A stretch of DNA of 33,771 nucleotides, from positions 1-33,771 of the forward strand of contig PFJY01000136.1 of the NCBI GenBank assembly GCA_002784065.1, written 5' to 3'. This document shows positions 9,849 through 18,743 of this stretch, in pieces. Origin of the DNA: Hydrogenophilales bacterium CG_4_10_14_3_um_filter_58_23. Its GTDB lineage: Bacteria; Pseudomonadota; Gammaproteobacteria; Burkholderiales; Sulfuricellaceae. A model generated the notes under the pieces. That model had not been told where the DNA came from and searched no databases. It saw only the letters and a list, made by a program, of their open reading frames with translations. Position 1 is the first letter of the stretch. Each line of letters starts with the position of its first letter. The translations under genes were made by a program, and so were the position numbers.

Positions 9849-10985
9849 CTATTTTTTTTCACCTGCCGGCGGCTGCGCGACAGGGGTGGCGTTCGGATTC
9901 CATAGCACCGGCTTTACCTGTGTGCCGGGGCGGGCTTTCTGCAGGCCGTTGACGATGACTTGCTCGCCGCCTTTCAGGCCTTCGGCGATGACGAAATCGC
10001 CACCGCTCATGCCGCCAGTTTTCACCGGTCTGGGCGCCGCCTTGCCTTCTTTATCCACGATCATGACAAGCTGTCCCTGGGGGCTCGGCAGTACGGCGCG
10101 CTGGGGCACCCGGATAGCCTGATCGAGCAGGGCTTCGGGGAAGCGTATGCGCACGAAGGCGCCGGGCAGCAATTCATGCCTTGGGTTAGGAAACACGGCG
10201 CGTAGGGAAACGCTGCCGGTGGCCGGATCGACGGCGAGGTCGGAGAACAGCAGCTTCCCCGGCTGCGGATAAATGCTGCCGTCTTCCAAAACCAGTTCCA
10301 CCCGGGCCTGTTCCGCCATCTTGAGCTTGCCCGCCTTCACAGCCTGCCTGAGCCGCAGCAAATCGCCGCCGGGTTGGGTGAAGTCGGCGTAGATCGGGTC
10401 GATCTGATCGATGGTGGCCAGGTGCGTCGCCGTGCTTTTGCTCACCAGAGCTCCTTCGGTCACCAGGGCGCGGCCGATGCGGCCGGAAATCGGCGCCGGC
10501 ACGGTGGTGTTCTCCTGGTCGATGCGGGCGCGTGTCAGCGCCACTTCCGCCTGCTTCACCCTGGCCTCGGCCAGATCGACTTCCTGTTGGCTCACCGCCT
10601 TGATTTCGAGCAGAGGACGGTAGCGATCCAGCGTCAGGCGGGCGACGGCCAGATCAGCCTTGGCCGCGTCGAAAGACGCCTGGTAGTTGCGCGGGTCGAT
10701 GCGAAACAGGGTGGCGCCTTCCTTGACATCGGTGCCCTCGGTAAACAGGCGCTTCTCCAGGATGCCATCCACCTGCGCCCGCACCTGTGCGGTGCGAAAG
10801 GCCTGCAACCGGCCCGGCAGCTCTTGGGTGAGAGTGGCCGCACCCGGCGTAACGGTGACGACATCGACTTCCGGCGGCGGCATGGCCGGGCCGCCCGGGC
10901 CGGTGGCGGATTTTTGGTCGCCTCCCTTACCGCAACCCGCAAGCGTGGCTGTCAGCAGAAGCATCAGCAGAATATTTCGGTTCAT
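9849..10985 (-). CDS. RND periplasmic adaptor (AcrA/MexA family lipoprotein)
   Basis: MNRNILLMLLLTATLAGCGKGG lipobox, then PGRLQAFRTAQVRAQVDGILEKRLFTEGTDVKEG...; likely start at 10985 rather than 11033. Confidence 0.94.
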   Translation of the reverse strand: MNRNILLMLLLTATLAGCGKGGDQKSATGPGGPAMPPPEVDVVTVTPGAATLTQELPGRLQAFRTAQVRAQVDGILEKRLFTEGTDVKEGATLFRIDPRNYQASFDAAKADLAVARLTLDRYRPLLEIKAVSQQEVDLAEARVKQAEVALTRARIDQENTTVPAPISGRIGRALVTEGALVSKSTATHLATIDQIDPIYADFTQPGGDLLRLRQAVKAGKLKMAEQARVELVLEDGSIYPQPGKLLFSDLAVDPATGSVSLRAVFPNPRHELLPGAFVRIRFPEALLDQAIRVPQRAVLPSPQGQLVMIVDKEGKAAPRPVKTGGMSGGDFVIAEGLKGGEQVIVNGLQKARPGTQVKPVLWNPNATPVAQPPAGEKK

Positions 10986-11036
10986 GTTCGAGTCCTTTGT
11001 CCTTTGTTGGTGTATTGGGTCGAAGACGCGCATTTA

Positions 11037-11188
11037 TGTAGGTTGGGTTAGGCGCGGTTTTTTGCGCCGTAACCCAACAAACCCCAATCTTCCTTATAAA
11101 TAAACACCAGTTTTGCCTGGAGGCGCCTACTTTTTGTGAATGTTTAGATTTGTTGGGTTACGCGGTAAAGCCGCTAACCCAACCTACA
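11037..11188. repeat. Palindromic repeat element A (two inward-facing hairpins), 152 bp
   Basis: 15-bp perfect terminal inverted repeat TGTAGGTTGGGTTAG; inner hairpins TTGGGTTA-GGCGC...GCGCC-TAACCCAA and TTGGGTTA..GCGG...CCGC-TAACCCAA. Confidence 0.85.
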
Positions 11189-11274
11189 TTTATTTATCTG
11201 CGTAATAGTGGAGAGTGACTCCGTGTTCAAGTTGCTTTTGCTCAACACATAAATTTCAAATTAATTTCACCTGA

Positions 11275-11877
11275 TTAGTGGTTTGGTTCGTAGGCGCGCA
11301 GGAAGCAGTCCACGATCCGCCCGATTCGAGATTTTTCGAGGGCTTCAGGCAGCGGGGTGTTGTTGCTGAGGCGCCGAAAATGATCGATGTTGTGGAACAT
11401 GCCCAACAGCATTTCGGCGGCAAATCGAGGGTCGTCCTGGCGCAGGTGGCCAGCTGCCATCGCACGGCCGAGGAAATCCGCCAGCCGGGCGGCGGTCTGC
11501 TCCGGTCCCTTGGCGAAGAAGGCCTGGGCCAGAGCCGGAAAACGTGCTGCTTCGGCCATCAGGGTGCGGAACAGCGCAAGTCCCTCGGCTCCATGCACCT
11601 TCTGGCGGAAGGTCGCGCCAAAGCGGAGGAGGGTGGCGCGCACGTCATCCGTCTGGCCGTCCAGCGTAACTACAATGGCGGCTGAAACCAGGCCAACTGA
11701 TTCGCTGAACAGCTCATCCTTGCTGGGGAAATGGTTGTAGAGCGTCTGCTTGGCCACGCCGGCGCGGGCCGCGATGCCATCCACGCTAGCCCGGTATCCC
11801 TCCGCCATGAAGGCTTCCCTGGCCGCCTGGATCAGGCGGTTACGGGTCTCTGCGGCGGCTTCTGCGGGACTGGACAT
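11275..11877 (-). CDS. TetR/AcrR-family transcriptional regulator
   Basis: N-terminal HTH TRNRLIQAAREAFMAEGYRASVDGIAARAGVAKQTLYNHFPSKDELF; upstream of and co-directional with the efflux genes. Confidence 0.95.
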   Translation of the reverse strand: MSSPAEAAAETRNRLIQAAREAFMAEGYRASVDGIAARAGVAKQTLYNHFPSKDELFSESVGLVSAAIVVTLDGQTDDVRATLLRFGATFRQKVHGAEGLALFRTLMAEAARFPALAQAFFAKGPEQTAARLADFLGRAMAAGHLRQDDPRFAAEMLLGMFHNIDHFRRLSNNTPLPEALEKSRIGRIVDCFLRAYEPNH

Positions 11878-11903
11878 GACTCTCCCAAAATTTAAACGTT
11901 ATG

Positions 11904-11920
11904 GACTGGACAGTCTAGTC
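11904..11920. promoter_or_regulatory. Candidate TetR-family operator
   Basis: 17-bp imperfect palindrome GACTGGACAGTCTAGTC immediately upstream of the tetR start. Confidence 0.6.
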
Positions 11921-12111
11921 TATGCATTCTTTTAGGTCAATCGTGTTTGGTAGCGAGACCGCGATGACCTGACTGATTGGGTCCAGGAATGAGGGATAGG
12001 CGCCAATATTATGACTTGATTCAGCACAGTTAAGACTAGCTGGAATAGGTGTTCGTCCTTATAATGCTCAGCGGATTTCAGCCATCCTTAACCTCAACCC
12101 CACCATGGATT

Positions 12112-12528
12112 ATGAAAAAAATCAAAACCAGCATCGTAACGGCCTTCTCAATCATCCTGATTAGCCTGGCGCTAACCTCGGGCCAGTCTTATGCCTCGGA
12201 ATCAGCAGGGAAAGGGGAAGGTGGCGGGCTATACATAAAATTGGATGCTTTTACAGTCAATTTGCAGGGATTATTCCAATACCTTCAGGTCTCAATTACC
12301 CTGATGGCCGCAAACCCGTTTGTGGGTGAAGATGTCAAAGCGAATATGCCAATCATTCGCCATGAACTGATTCTATTGCTCAGCAGCAAAGAGGCCGGTC
12401 AGATTTCGACTTTTGAAGGGAAACAGGCGTTGTTGCAGGAGGTTAGACACGCCGTCAACAAAGTCATCCACTCGACTGACAAACAGGGAATTTCCAACAC
12501 GCTTTTTGAATCGTTTATTATCCAATAG
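12112..12528 (+). CDS. FliL-domain protein with an N-terminal signal/anchor sequence
   Basis: MKKIKTSIVTAFSIILISLALTSGQSYA then YIKLDAFTVNLQ...YLQVSITLMAANPFVGEDVKANMPIIRHELILLLSSKEAGQISTFEGKQALLQEV, the FliL core pattern. Confidence 0.75.
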   Translation: MKKIKTSIVTAFSIILISLALTSGQSYASESAGKGEGGGLYIKLDAFTVNLQGLFQYLQVSITLMAANPFVGEDVKANMPIIRHELILLLSSKEAGQISTFEGKQALLQEVRHAVNKVIHSTDKQGISNTLFESFIIQ

Positions 12529-12611
12529 GCGTTGGCGTTCCATTATCGCCGCCCGGTAAAGCCTGTGTAGCGCAATCGTTATTGCGCCGAATGAAACTGG
12601 CGCTTCAGTCA

Positions 12612-12724
12612 TGTAGGTTGGGTTGAGCGGTCTTTGCGAAACCCAACAAACCCAAACTTCAAAAACAGGTTTTGTTGTTTGGGTTTGTTGGGCATCGCGA
12701 TAAAACTGCTCAGCCCAACCTACA
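12612..12724. repeat. Palindromic repeat element B, related to element A, 113 bp
   Basis: Ends TGTAGGTTGGGTTGAGCGG / reverse complement TGTAGGTTGGGCTGAGCAG; internal AACCCAACAAACCCAAA and TTTGGGTTTGTTGGG. Confidence 0.85.
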
Positions 12725-12836
12725 TATTATTCCGCGCACCAAGACCGCCATACGCTTCAGCAACAGTGCGAAGCGCAAGAAGGCCTGCGGCACGGTCATC
12801 GGGGTTGTCTAGCCGCAAATGCGGTCTGTCCACCGA

Positions 12837-15800
12837 TTACCCCAGTTCCTTCAACAACCGCACAATCTCTTCCATCCGGTTTTTTACTTCCGGCATTTCG
12901 CGGCTGATTTTCAGCCGGTCCGGTCCGGCCAGCTTGCAGCCGGGTTTGCTCTGGATCATCTGGATGATTTTAACCGGATCGATCGGCGGATTGGGGATGA
13001 ATTGCAGCAGGATGTCGCCGCTGCTCGCATCGATCTTAATGATGCCGAGCGGCTTGGCGAGGATGCGCAGGCGGTGGGTGTCGAGCAAGGCGCTGGCCTG
13101 CGACGGCAGTAGGCCGAAGCGATCGATCAGTTCCTCGTGGAGCTGGTCCAGTTCCTCCAGGGAAGCGCAGTTTGCCAGGCGCTTGTACAGGGTCAGGCGC
13201 TCGTTGACGTCGCCGCAATAGTCGTTGGGCAGCAAGGCCGGGCTGTGCAGGTTGATTTCGGTGGTAATGCCGAGCGGCTGGTCGATGTCGGGTTCCTTAC
13301 CCGCTTTGAGCGCCTTTACCGCCCGGTTGAGCATTTCGGTGTAGAGGTTGAAGCCGATCTCCTGCATTTCCCCGCTCTGCGATTCGCCCAGAATTTCCCC
13401 CGCGCCGCGGATTTCCAGGTCGTGCATGGAAAGATAGAAACCGGCGCCCAGGTCTTCCAAGGACTGGATCGCGTCCAGGCGCTTTCTCGCCTGCGGCGTG
13501 ATGCCCTCCTCGCCGGGGGGCGTGAGCAGGTAGGCGTAGGCCTGATGGTGGGAACGTCCGACACGCCCGCGCAGCTGGTGCAGCTGGGCGAGGCCGAACT
13601 TGTCGGCGCGGTGGATGATGATGGTGTTGGCGGTGGGGATGTCGATGCCGGTTTCGATGATGGTGCTGCACAGCAGCAGGTTGAAGCGCTGCTGGTAGAA
13701 GTCGCGCATCACATGTTCCAGCTCGCGCTCGCGCAGCTGGCCGTGGGCCACGGCGATGCGCGCTTCGGGCAGGAGTTTGGCCAGTTTTTCCCGCACGTTG
13801 AGGATGGTTTCAACCTCGTTATGCAGGAAATATATCTGTCCACCGCGCTTGAGTTCGCGCAGCACCGCCTCGCGGATGACGCCGTCGCTGTCAGGGCTGA
13901 CGAAGGTCTTGATGGACAGGCGTCGCTGCGGCGGGGTGGCGATGACGGAAAAATCGCGCAGTCCTTCCAGCGACATCGACAAGGTGCGCGGGATCGGCGT
14001 GGCGGTCAGGGTCAACACATCGACCTCGGCGCGCAGGGCTTTCAGCCGCTCTTTCTGGCGCACCCCGAAGCGGTGCTCTTCGTCGACGATCACCAGCCCC
14101 AGATTCTTGAATTTGATGTCTTTCTGGATCAGTTTGTGGGTGCCGATGACGATGTCGATCTTGCCCTCGGCCATGCCCTTGAGCGCTTCGGTCTGTTCCT
14201 TGGCGGAGCGGAAGCGCGACAGTTCGGCAATTTTGATCGGAAATTCGGCGAAGCGGTCGGAGAAGTTCTGGAAATGCTGCTCGGCGAGCAGGGTGGTGGG
14301 CACCAGGATCGCCACCTGCTTGCCGTCTGCGACCGCGACGAAGGCGGCGCGCAGCGCGACCTCGGTCTTGCCGAAGCCGACGTCGCCGCAGATCAGGCGA
14401 TCCATCGGCTTGCCCGCAGTCATGTCCTCGATCACGGCCTGGATCGCGGCAGCCTGATCCGGGGTTTCCTCGAACTCGAAACTGGCGGCGAACGCCTCGT
14501 AATCCCGCTGCTTGATCTTGAACACATGCCCCTGGCGCGCGGCGCGCTGGGCGTAGAGATTGAGCAGCTCCGCAGCGGTGTCGCGCGCCTGCTTGAGCGC
14601 CTTCTTCCTGGACTTTTCCCATTGGCCGCTGCCGAGCTTATGCAGTGGGGCGGATTCCGGCGAGGCGCCGCTGTAGCGGCCGATCAGGTGAAGATGTGAA
14701 ACCGGCACGTAGAGCTTGTCCCCGCCGGCATATTCGAGGAGTAGAAACTCCGTTTCGCCTTCGCCCAGATCAAGGCTGACCAGCCCCAGGTAGCGACCGA
14801 TGCCGTGCTGTTCGTGCACCACCGGATCATTGATGCGAACCTCGGACAGGTCGCGCAGCATGTTTTCCACGGTTGATTTGCGCGCAGCATCGCGGCGCCG
14901 GATCTGGCGCACTTGGGTGGCATACAGCTCGCTTTCGGTGATGAAAGCAAGTGAGGGGTGAGGAGGGGCAAGGGGTAAGGAGGGAAGAACAAAACCGGCG
15001 TTCAAAGGGCCTACGCCGAGCATGAATTTTTCCTGACTTCCCTGGAAATCGGCATAGGTTTCGCAGGGTACCGGCTTGAGGCCATGCTCCGCCAGGAATT
15101 GCAGCATGGTTTCGCGCCGCCCCAGGCTTTCCGCCAGCAACAGGATGCGGCCATCAAAATCGGCAACGAACTGCTGCAAACGGCTGACCGGATTGTCGGC
15201 GCGACGATCCACCTGAATCGAGGGCAGCGGCAGTGCTGAGTCCTGCGTGTCGGCGCTCAGTTCGATGCGCGGATAGGGCTTGAGTGCGGCGAACAGGGTT
15301 TCCACCGGCAAGAACAGCTCCTGAGGTGGCAACAGCGGTCGGTCGCGGTCGCCGCGCAGCAGTTGATAGCGTGACTGGGTATCGCGCCAGAAAGTTTGCG
15401 CTGCCAATTCCAGTCCGTGGTACTGGCAGATCAGGGTATCCTGCGGCAGGTAATCGAACAGCGTGGCGGTGCTTTCGAAAAACAGCGGCAAATAATATTC
15501 GATGCCGGGCGGCGCGAGGCCCGCGCTGACATCCTTGTACAGACGGCTCTTGGAAGGGTCGCCCTCGAATTTTTCGCGAAAGTTGCGGCGGAAAGTGTCC
15601 TGGCCGATTTTGTCGAGCGGAAACTCTCGCGCCGGCAGCAGGCGGACATCCTTGACCGGGTAGATGCTGCGCTGGGTGTCCGCGTCGAAGGTGCGGATGC
15701 TCTCGATCTCGTTGTCGAACAGGTCGATGCGGTAGGGCAGCGGACTGCCCATCGGGAACAGGTCGACGATGCCACCGCGCACGCTGTATTCGCCGGGGCT

Positions 15801-16262
15801 TATCACTTGGGTAACGTGGGTATAGCCAGCCAGGGTCAACTGGCCGCGCAGGGCGTCCAGATCGAGCTGGGCGCCCTGCTTCAGGAAAAAAGTGTGCGCC
15901 GCCAGAAATTCGCGCGGCGGCAGGCGGTAAAGCGCGGTAGTGGCGGGAATGATGGCGACATCGCAGGCGTTTTGCGAAATCTGGTAGAGCGTGGCCAGAC
16001 GCTCCGAAATCAGATCCTGGTGCGGGGAGAACTGGTCGTAGGGCAGGGTTTCCCAGTCCGGTAGCAGGTGAACCGAAAGAGCCGGCGCGAAATAAGGGAT
16101 TTCATCGTGCAGGCGCTGGGCATCCGCAGCCGTTTCGGTCAGAATGATCAGAGGCCGTTTTTGTCCCGCCAGCTGCGCCAGCGCCAGGGCATCGCTCGAG
16201 CCTTGAAGGCTGGCGTAGCGCTTGCGCGATCCGGGGGCGGGAAGGGGTTGGCCTGATAACAT
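12837..16262 (-). CDS. mfd: Transcription-repair coupling factor Mfd
   Basis: UvrB-like N-terminus, RNAP-interaction region, VHEQHGIGRYLGL, helicase motifs GDVGFGKTEVALRAAF, DEEHRFGV, TATPIPRT; likely start at 16262 (MLSGQPLP). Confidence 0.97.
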   Translation of the reverse strand: MLSGQPLPAPGSRKRYASLQGSSDALALAQLAGQKRPLIILTETAADAQRLHDEIPYFAPALSVHLLPDWETLPYDQFSPHQDLISERLATLYQISQNACDVAIIPATTALYRLPPREFLAAHTFFLKQGAQLDLDALRGQLTLAGYTHVTQVISPGEYSVRGGIVDLFPMGSPLPYRIDLFDNEIESIRTFDADTQRSIYPVKDVRLLPAREFPLDKIGQDTFRRNFREKFEGDPSKSRLYKDVSAGLAPPGIEYYLPLFFESTATLFDYLPQDTLICQYHGLELAAQTFWRDTQSRYQLLRGDRDRPLLPPQELFLPVETLFAALKPYPRIELSADTQDSALPLPSIQVDRRADNPVSRLQQFVADFDGRILLLAESLGRRETMLQFLAEHGLKPVPCETYADFQGSQEKFMLGVGPLNAGFVLPSLPLAPPHPSLAFITESELYATQVRQIRRRDAARKSTVENMLRDLSEVRINDPVVHEQHGIGRYLGLVSLDLGEGETEFLLLEYAGGDKLYVPVSHLHLIGRYSGASPESAPLHKLGSGQWEKSRKKALKQARDTAAELLNLYAQRAARQGHVFKIKQRDYEAFAASFEFEETPDQAAAIQAVIEDMTAGKPMDRLICGDVGFGKTEVALRAAFVAVADGKQVAILVPTTLLAEQHFQNFSDRFAEFPIKIAELSRFRSAKEQTEALKGMAEGKIDIVIGTHKLIQKDIKFKNLGLVIVDEEHRFGVRQKERLKALRAEVDVLTLTATPIPRTLSMSLEGLRDFSVIATPPQRRLSIKTFVSPDSDGVIREAVLRELKRGGQIYFLHNEVETILNVREKLAKLLPEARIAVAHGQLRERELEHVMRDFYQQRFNLLLCSTIIETGIDIPTANTIIIHRADKFGLAQLHQLRGRVGRSHHQAYAYLLTPPGEEGITPQARKRLDAIQSLEDLGAGFYLSMHDLEIRGAGEILGESQSGEMQEIGFNLYTEMLNRAVKALKAGKEPDIDQPLGITTEINLHSPALLPNDYCGDVNERLTLYKRLANCASLEELDQLHEELIDRFGLLPSQASALLDTHRLRILAKPLGIIKIDASSGDILLQFIPNPPIDPVKIIQMIQSKPGCKLAGPDRLKISREMPEVKNRMEEIVRLLKELG
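14951..14984. repeat. 34-bp G-rich low-complexity tract within mfd
   Basis: GTGAGGGGTGAGGAGGGGCAAGGGGTAAGGAGGG; encodes SLPLAPPHPS on the minus strand. Confidence 0.55.
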
Positions 16263-16346
16263 GGAATAGCAACGAAAACCGCGCATTATAAAGCAATTTC
16301 TGCTAGATTTCAGGGTAGGACAACTCGAATAGAGAAGGAGATCATC

Positions 16347-17024
16347 ATGAGTAAAAACAGCCCGAACATTCTTTCCCCCGATGAAATCAAACAAGCGGTA
16401 AGCACCTCGGTTGAGGGCGGCGTGGATGTTCGCACCAAGGTTCGTGATTTGACGCTGCAGGCGTTGAGAACTCGCAGGCTTGACTACGATGAGATAAAAC
16501 CGGTGATCGCCGCAGTGACCGAGGGGATCAGTATGGGCGCGGCGAAACATGTGGGCGAAGTGAGAACTGCGCTTTCAGAGGGGCTTGCCGGACTGGATGA
16601 GGCGCTGACCAAGGCGGCCGAGGCGATGCGCCTGGCGCTGGAGCAGCTCACATCGCATGCCAGGGATTTCTCCGAAACCGACTTGAGCTGGGCGCTGGTC
16701 AACCTCAAGCGACTGGAGGAGGAATTTCTCGACACCGTCAGCGTGGTGGCCGATTCCGCTGCGGGCAGGATCAAGCAGGAGATGAAGGATATGGTCGTCC
16801 ACGCCCGACGCGCTGGCACTGACACCGGCGCCAAAGTCGCCGAAACGGTGGGTACCCTCAACAACAAGGTTTCCGCGACGCTGCATGAAGGCAAAGTTGT
16901 CGGCAAGGAAGCGGCACGCGAGATGAGTGCGCGCCTGGCGTCGCTGGCAAGCGGGATACTTGCCGGCATGGCGGACGCGCTGCACGAGAAGGCCGAAAAG
17001 CTGAAGGGGAAGAGCGGAGAGTGA
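16347..17024 (+). CDS. Uncharacterised helical, phasin/apolipoprotein-like protein (resembles DUF6781-type proteins)
   Basis: 225 aa, charged and Ala-rich, predicted almost entirely helical with no signal peptide; assignment by recall, not search. Confidence 0.55.
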   Translation: MSKNSPNILSPDEIKQAVSTSVEGGVDVRTKVRDLTLQALRTRRLDYDEIKPVIAAVTEGISMGAAKHVGEVRTALSEGLAGLDEALTKAAEAMRLALEQLTSHARDFSETDLSWALVNLKRLEEEFLDTVSVVADSAAGRIKQEMKDMVVHARRAGTDTGAKVAETVGTLNNKVSATLHEGKVVGKEAAREMSARLASLASGILAGMADALHEKAEKLKGKSGE

Positions 17025-17052
17025 GTAATTTGGATTCACGTTTGGTAGACCG

Positions 17053-18738
17053 ATGATGCTCTGGGAAACCATCAATGTAATGCGTGACCTGCCGCGCCTG
17101 CACGAAATTACCTCTACCCTGATCCGCTATGGCATGGCGGATATCGTGCGCACGCTGGGAATCGGCACTTTGCTCGAACGGGCAGGACGCTTTCTCCACT
17201 GGAAGGAACAGGGCGATGTCATGCATCTCGATGCGCCGGTACGGGTGCGGCGCGCGATCGAGGAACTGGGCCCGACCTTCATCAAGCTAGGGCAGGTGAT
17301 GGCGACACGGGTGGACGTGTTCCCGCCCAACTGGATCAACGAGTTTGAAAAGCTGCAAAGCGGCGTGCCGCCGGTGCCTTTCGAAAGCCTGTTGCCGCAG
17401 CTTGAAGCTATTCTGGGCCGCTCCCCCTATGACATTTTCCAGGAGTTGCAGACTGAGGCAGTCGCTGCCGCCTCAATCGCTCAGGTGCATCATGCCAAGC
17501 TTCAGGATGGCACTCCGGTGATCCTGAAAATTCGCCGCCCCGAGATTCGTGCCAAGATCGAGGCCGATCTGCGCATCCTGATGCACTTCGCTCGTCTGAT
17601 CGAGTTCGAGATGCCGGAAATGCGTCGCTACCAGCCGATCCAGATCGTCCTGCAGTTCACCCGCTCCATCCGGCGCGAACTGGATCTCGCGGCCGAGGCG
17701 CGCAACATTGACCGATTCGCCGAAAACTTTGCCGGTTCGGACACCATCGTGATCCCCAGGGTGTACTGGGAATGGACCAGCGAAGTCATGAACGTGCAGC
17801 AGTGGGTGGACGGCATACCCGGCAACAATCTGGCGGCGGTCGAAGCCGCCGGATTGGACCGCAAGCTGCTCGCTACGAATGGAGCCGATGCGGTGCTCAA
17901 GATGATCATGATCGATGGCTTTTATCATGCCGATCCGCATCCCGGCAACGTGTTCTATCTGCCCGGCAACCGTGTCGCCATGATCGATTTCGGCATGGTA
18001 GGCCGGTTGACGGATGAACGCCGTAACCAGATTGTCGACCTGCTCGCAGCCCTGGCCGACAAGGATGACGAAGCGATGCTCAACGTGCTGCTGGAATGGA
18101 CTGGCGATGCGGCGGTGGACGAATCGAAGCTGGCCGCAGACGTCAACGAATTCGTCTTCAATTATGCCAACGTGCCGCTCAAGGATCTGCGCCTCGGCAA
18201 GCTGCTGGGCGAGCTGACCGTGGTCATGCGCGACCACTATCTGGTAATGCCCGCCGACCTCGCCATGCTGTTCAAGGCGCTGATTACCCTGGAAGGCCTG
18301 GGCCGTCAGCTCGACCCGGATTTCGACATGGTGGCGCACCTGACGCCATTCGTGCGGCGGGTGATCACCGAGCGTTATATGCCGGATGCGCTGTTCAAGC
18401 GCGGCAAGCGGAATTTTCATGATGTTATTTCCCTTGTTACCAGTCTGCCGCGTGATGCGGCGCGCCTGATCAAGGAAGCGCGGCGCGGAAAATTCAAGAT
18501 CGATCTCGACCTCAAGCGCCTGGAACGTTTTTCCCATCAGCTCGACCACAGCGTCAACCGCCTCACGCTGGGAATCCTTACCGCCTCGCTGGTGATCGGT
18601 TCTTCGATCGTGATGACGGTGCAAGGCGGCCCCACTCTGCTCGGCCTGCCGCTGTTCGGTCTGCTCGGTTTTATGGTGGCATTTTTCAACAGCGTCTGGC
18701 TGATTCTTTCGATCTGGCATTCCGGCAGGGATAGTTAA
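17053..18738 (+). CDS. ABC1/UbiB (AarF-type) atypical kinase
   Basis: FIKLGQVMATR (KxGQ), AAASIAQVHHA (Ala-rich loop), RRELDLAAEARN, YHADPHPGNVF, IDFGMVG, two C-terminal TM helices. Confidence 0.92.
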   Translation: MMLWETINVMRDLPRLHEITSTLIRYGMADIVRTLGIGTLLERAGRFLHWKEQGDVMHLDAPVRVRRAIEELGPTFIKLGQVMATRVDVFPPNWINEFEKLQSGVPPVPFESLLPQLEAILGRSPYDIFQELQTEAVAAASIAQVHHAKLQDGTPVILKIRRPEIRAKIEADLRILMHFARLIEFEMPEMRRYQPIQIVLQFTRSIRRELDLAAEARNIDRFAENFAGSDTIVIPRVYWEWTSEVMNVQQWVDGIPGNNLAAVEAAGLDRKLLATNGADAVLKMIMIDGFYHADPHPGNVFYLPGNRVAMIDFGMVGRLTDERRNQIVDLLAALADKDDEAMLNVLLEWTGDAAVDESKLAADVNEFVFNYANVPLKDLRLGKLLGELTVVMRDHYLVMPADLAMLFKALITLEGLGRQLDPDFDMVAHLTPFVRRVITERYMPDALFKRGKRNFHDVISLVTSLPRDAARLIKEARRGKFKIDLDLKRLERFSHQLDHSVNRLTLGILTASLVIGSSIVMTVQGGPTLLGLPLFGLLGFMVAFFNSVWLILSIWHSGRDS

Positions 18739-18743
18739 AAACA

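Noticed and set aside
13137-14699. 520-aa plus-strand ORF opposite mfd
   Set aside because: Antisense of a strongly conserved gene; composition typical of a complementary-strand reading frame.
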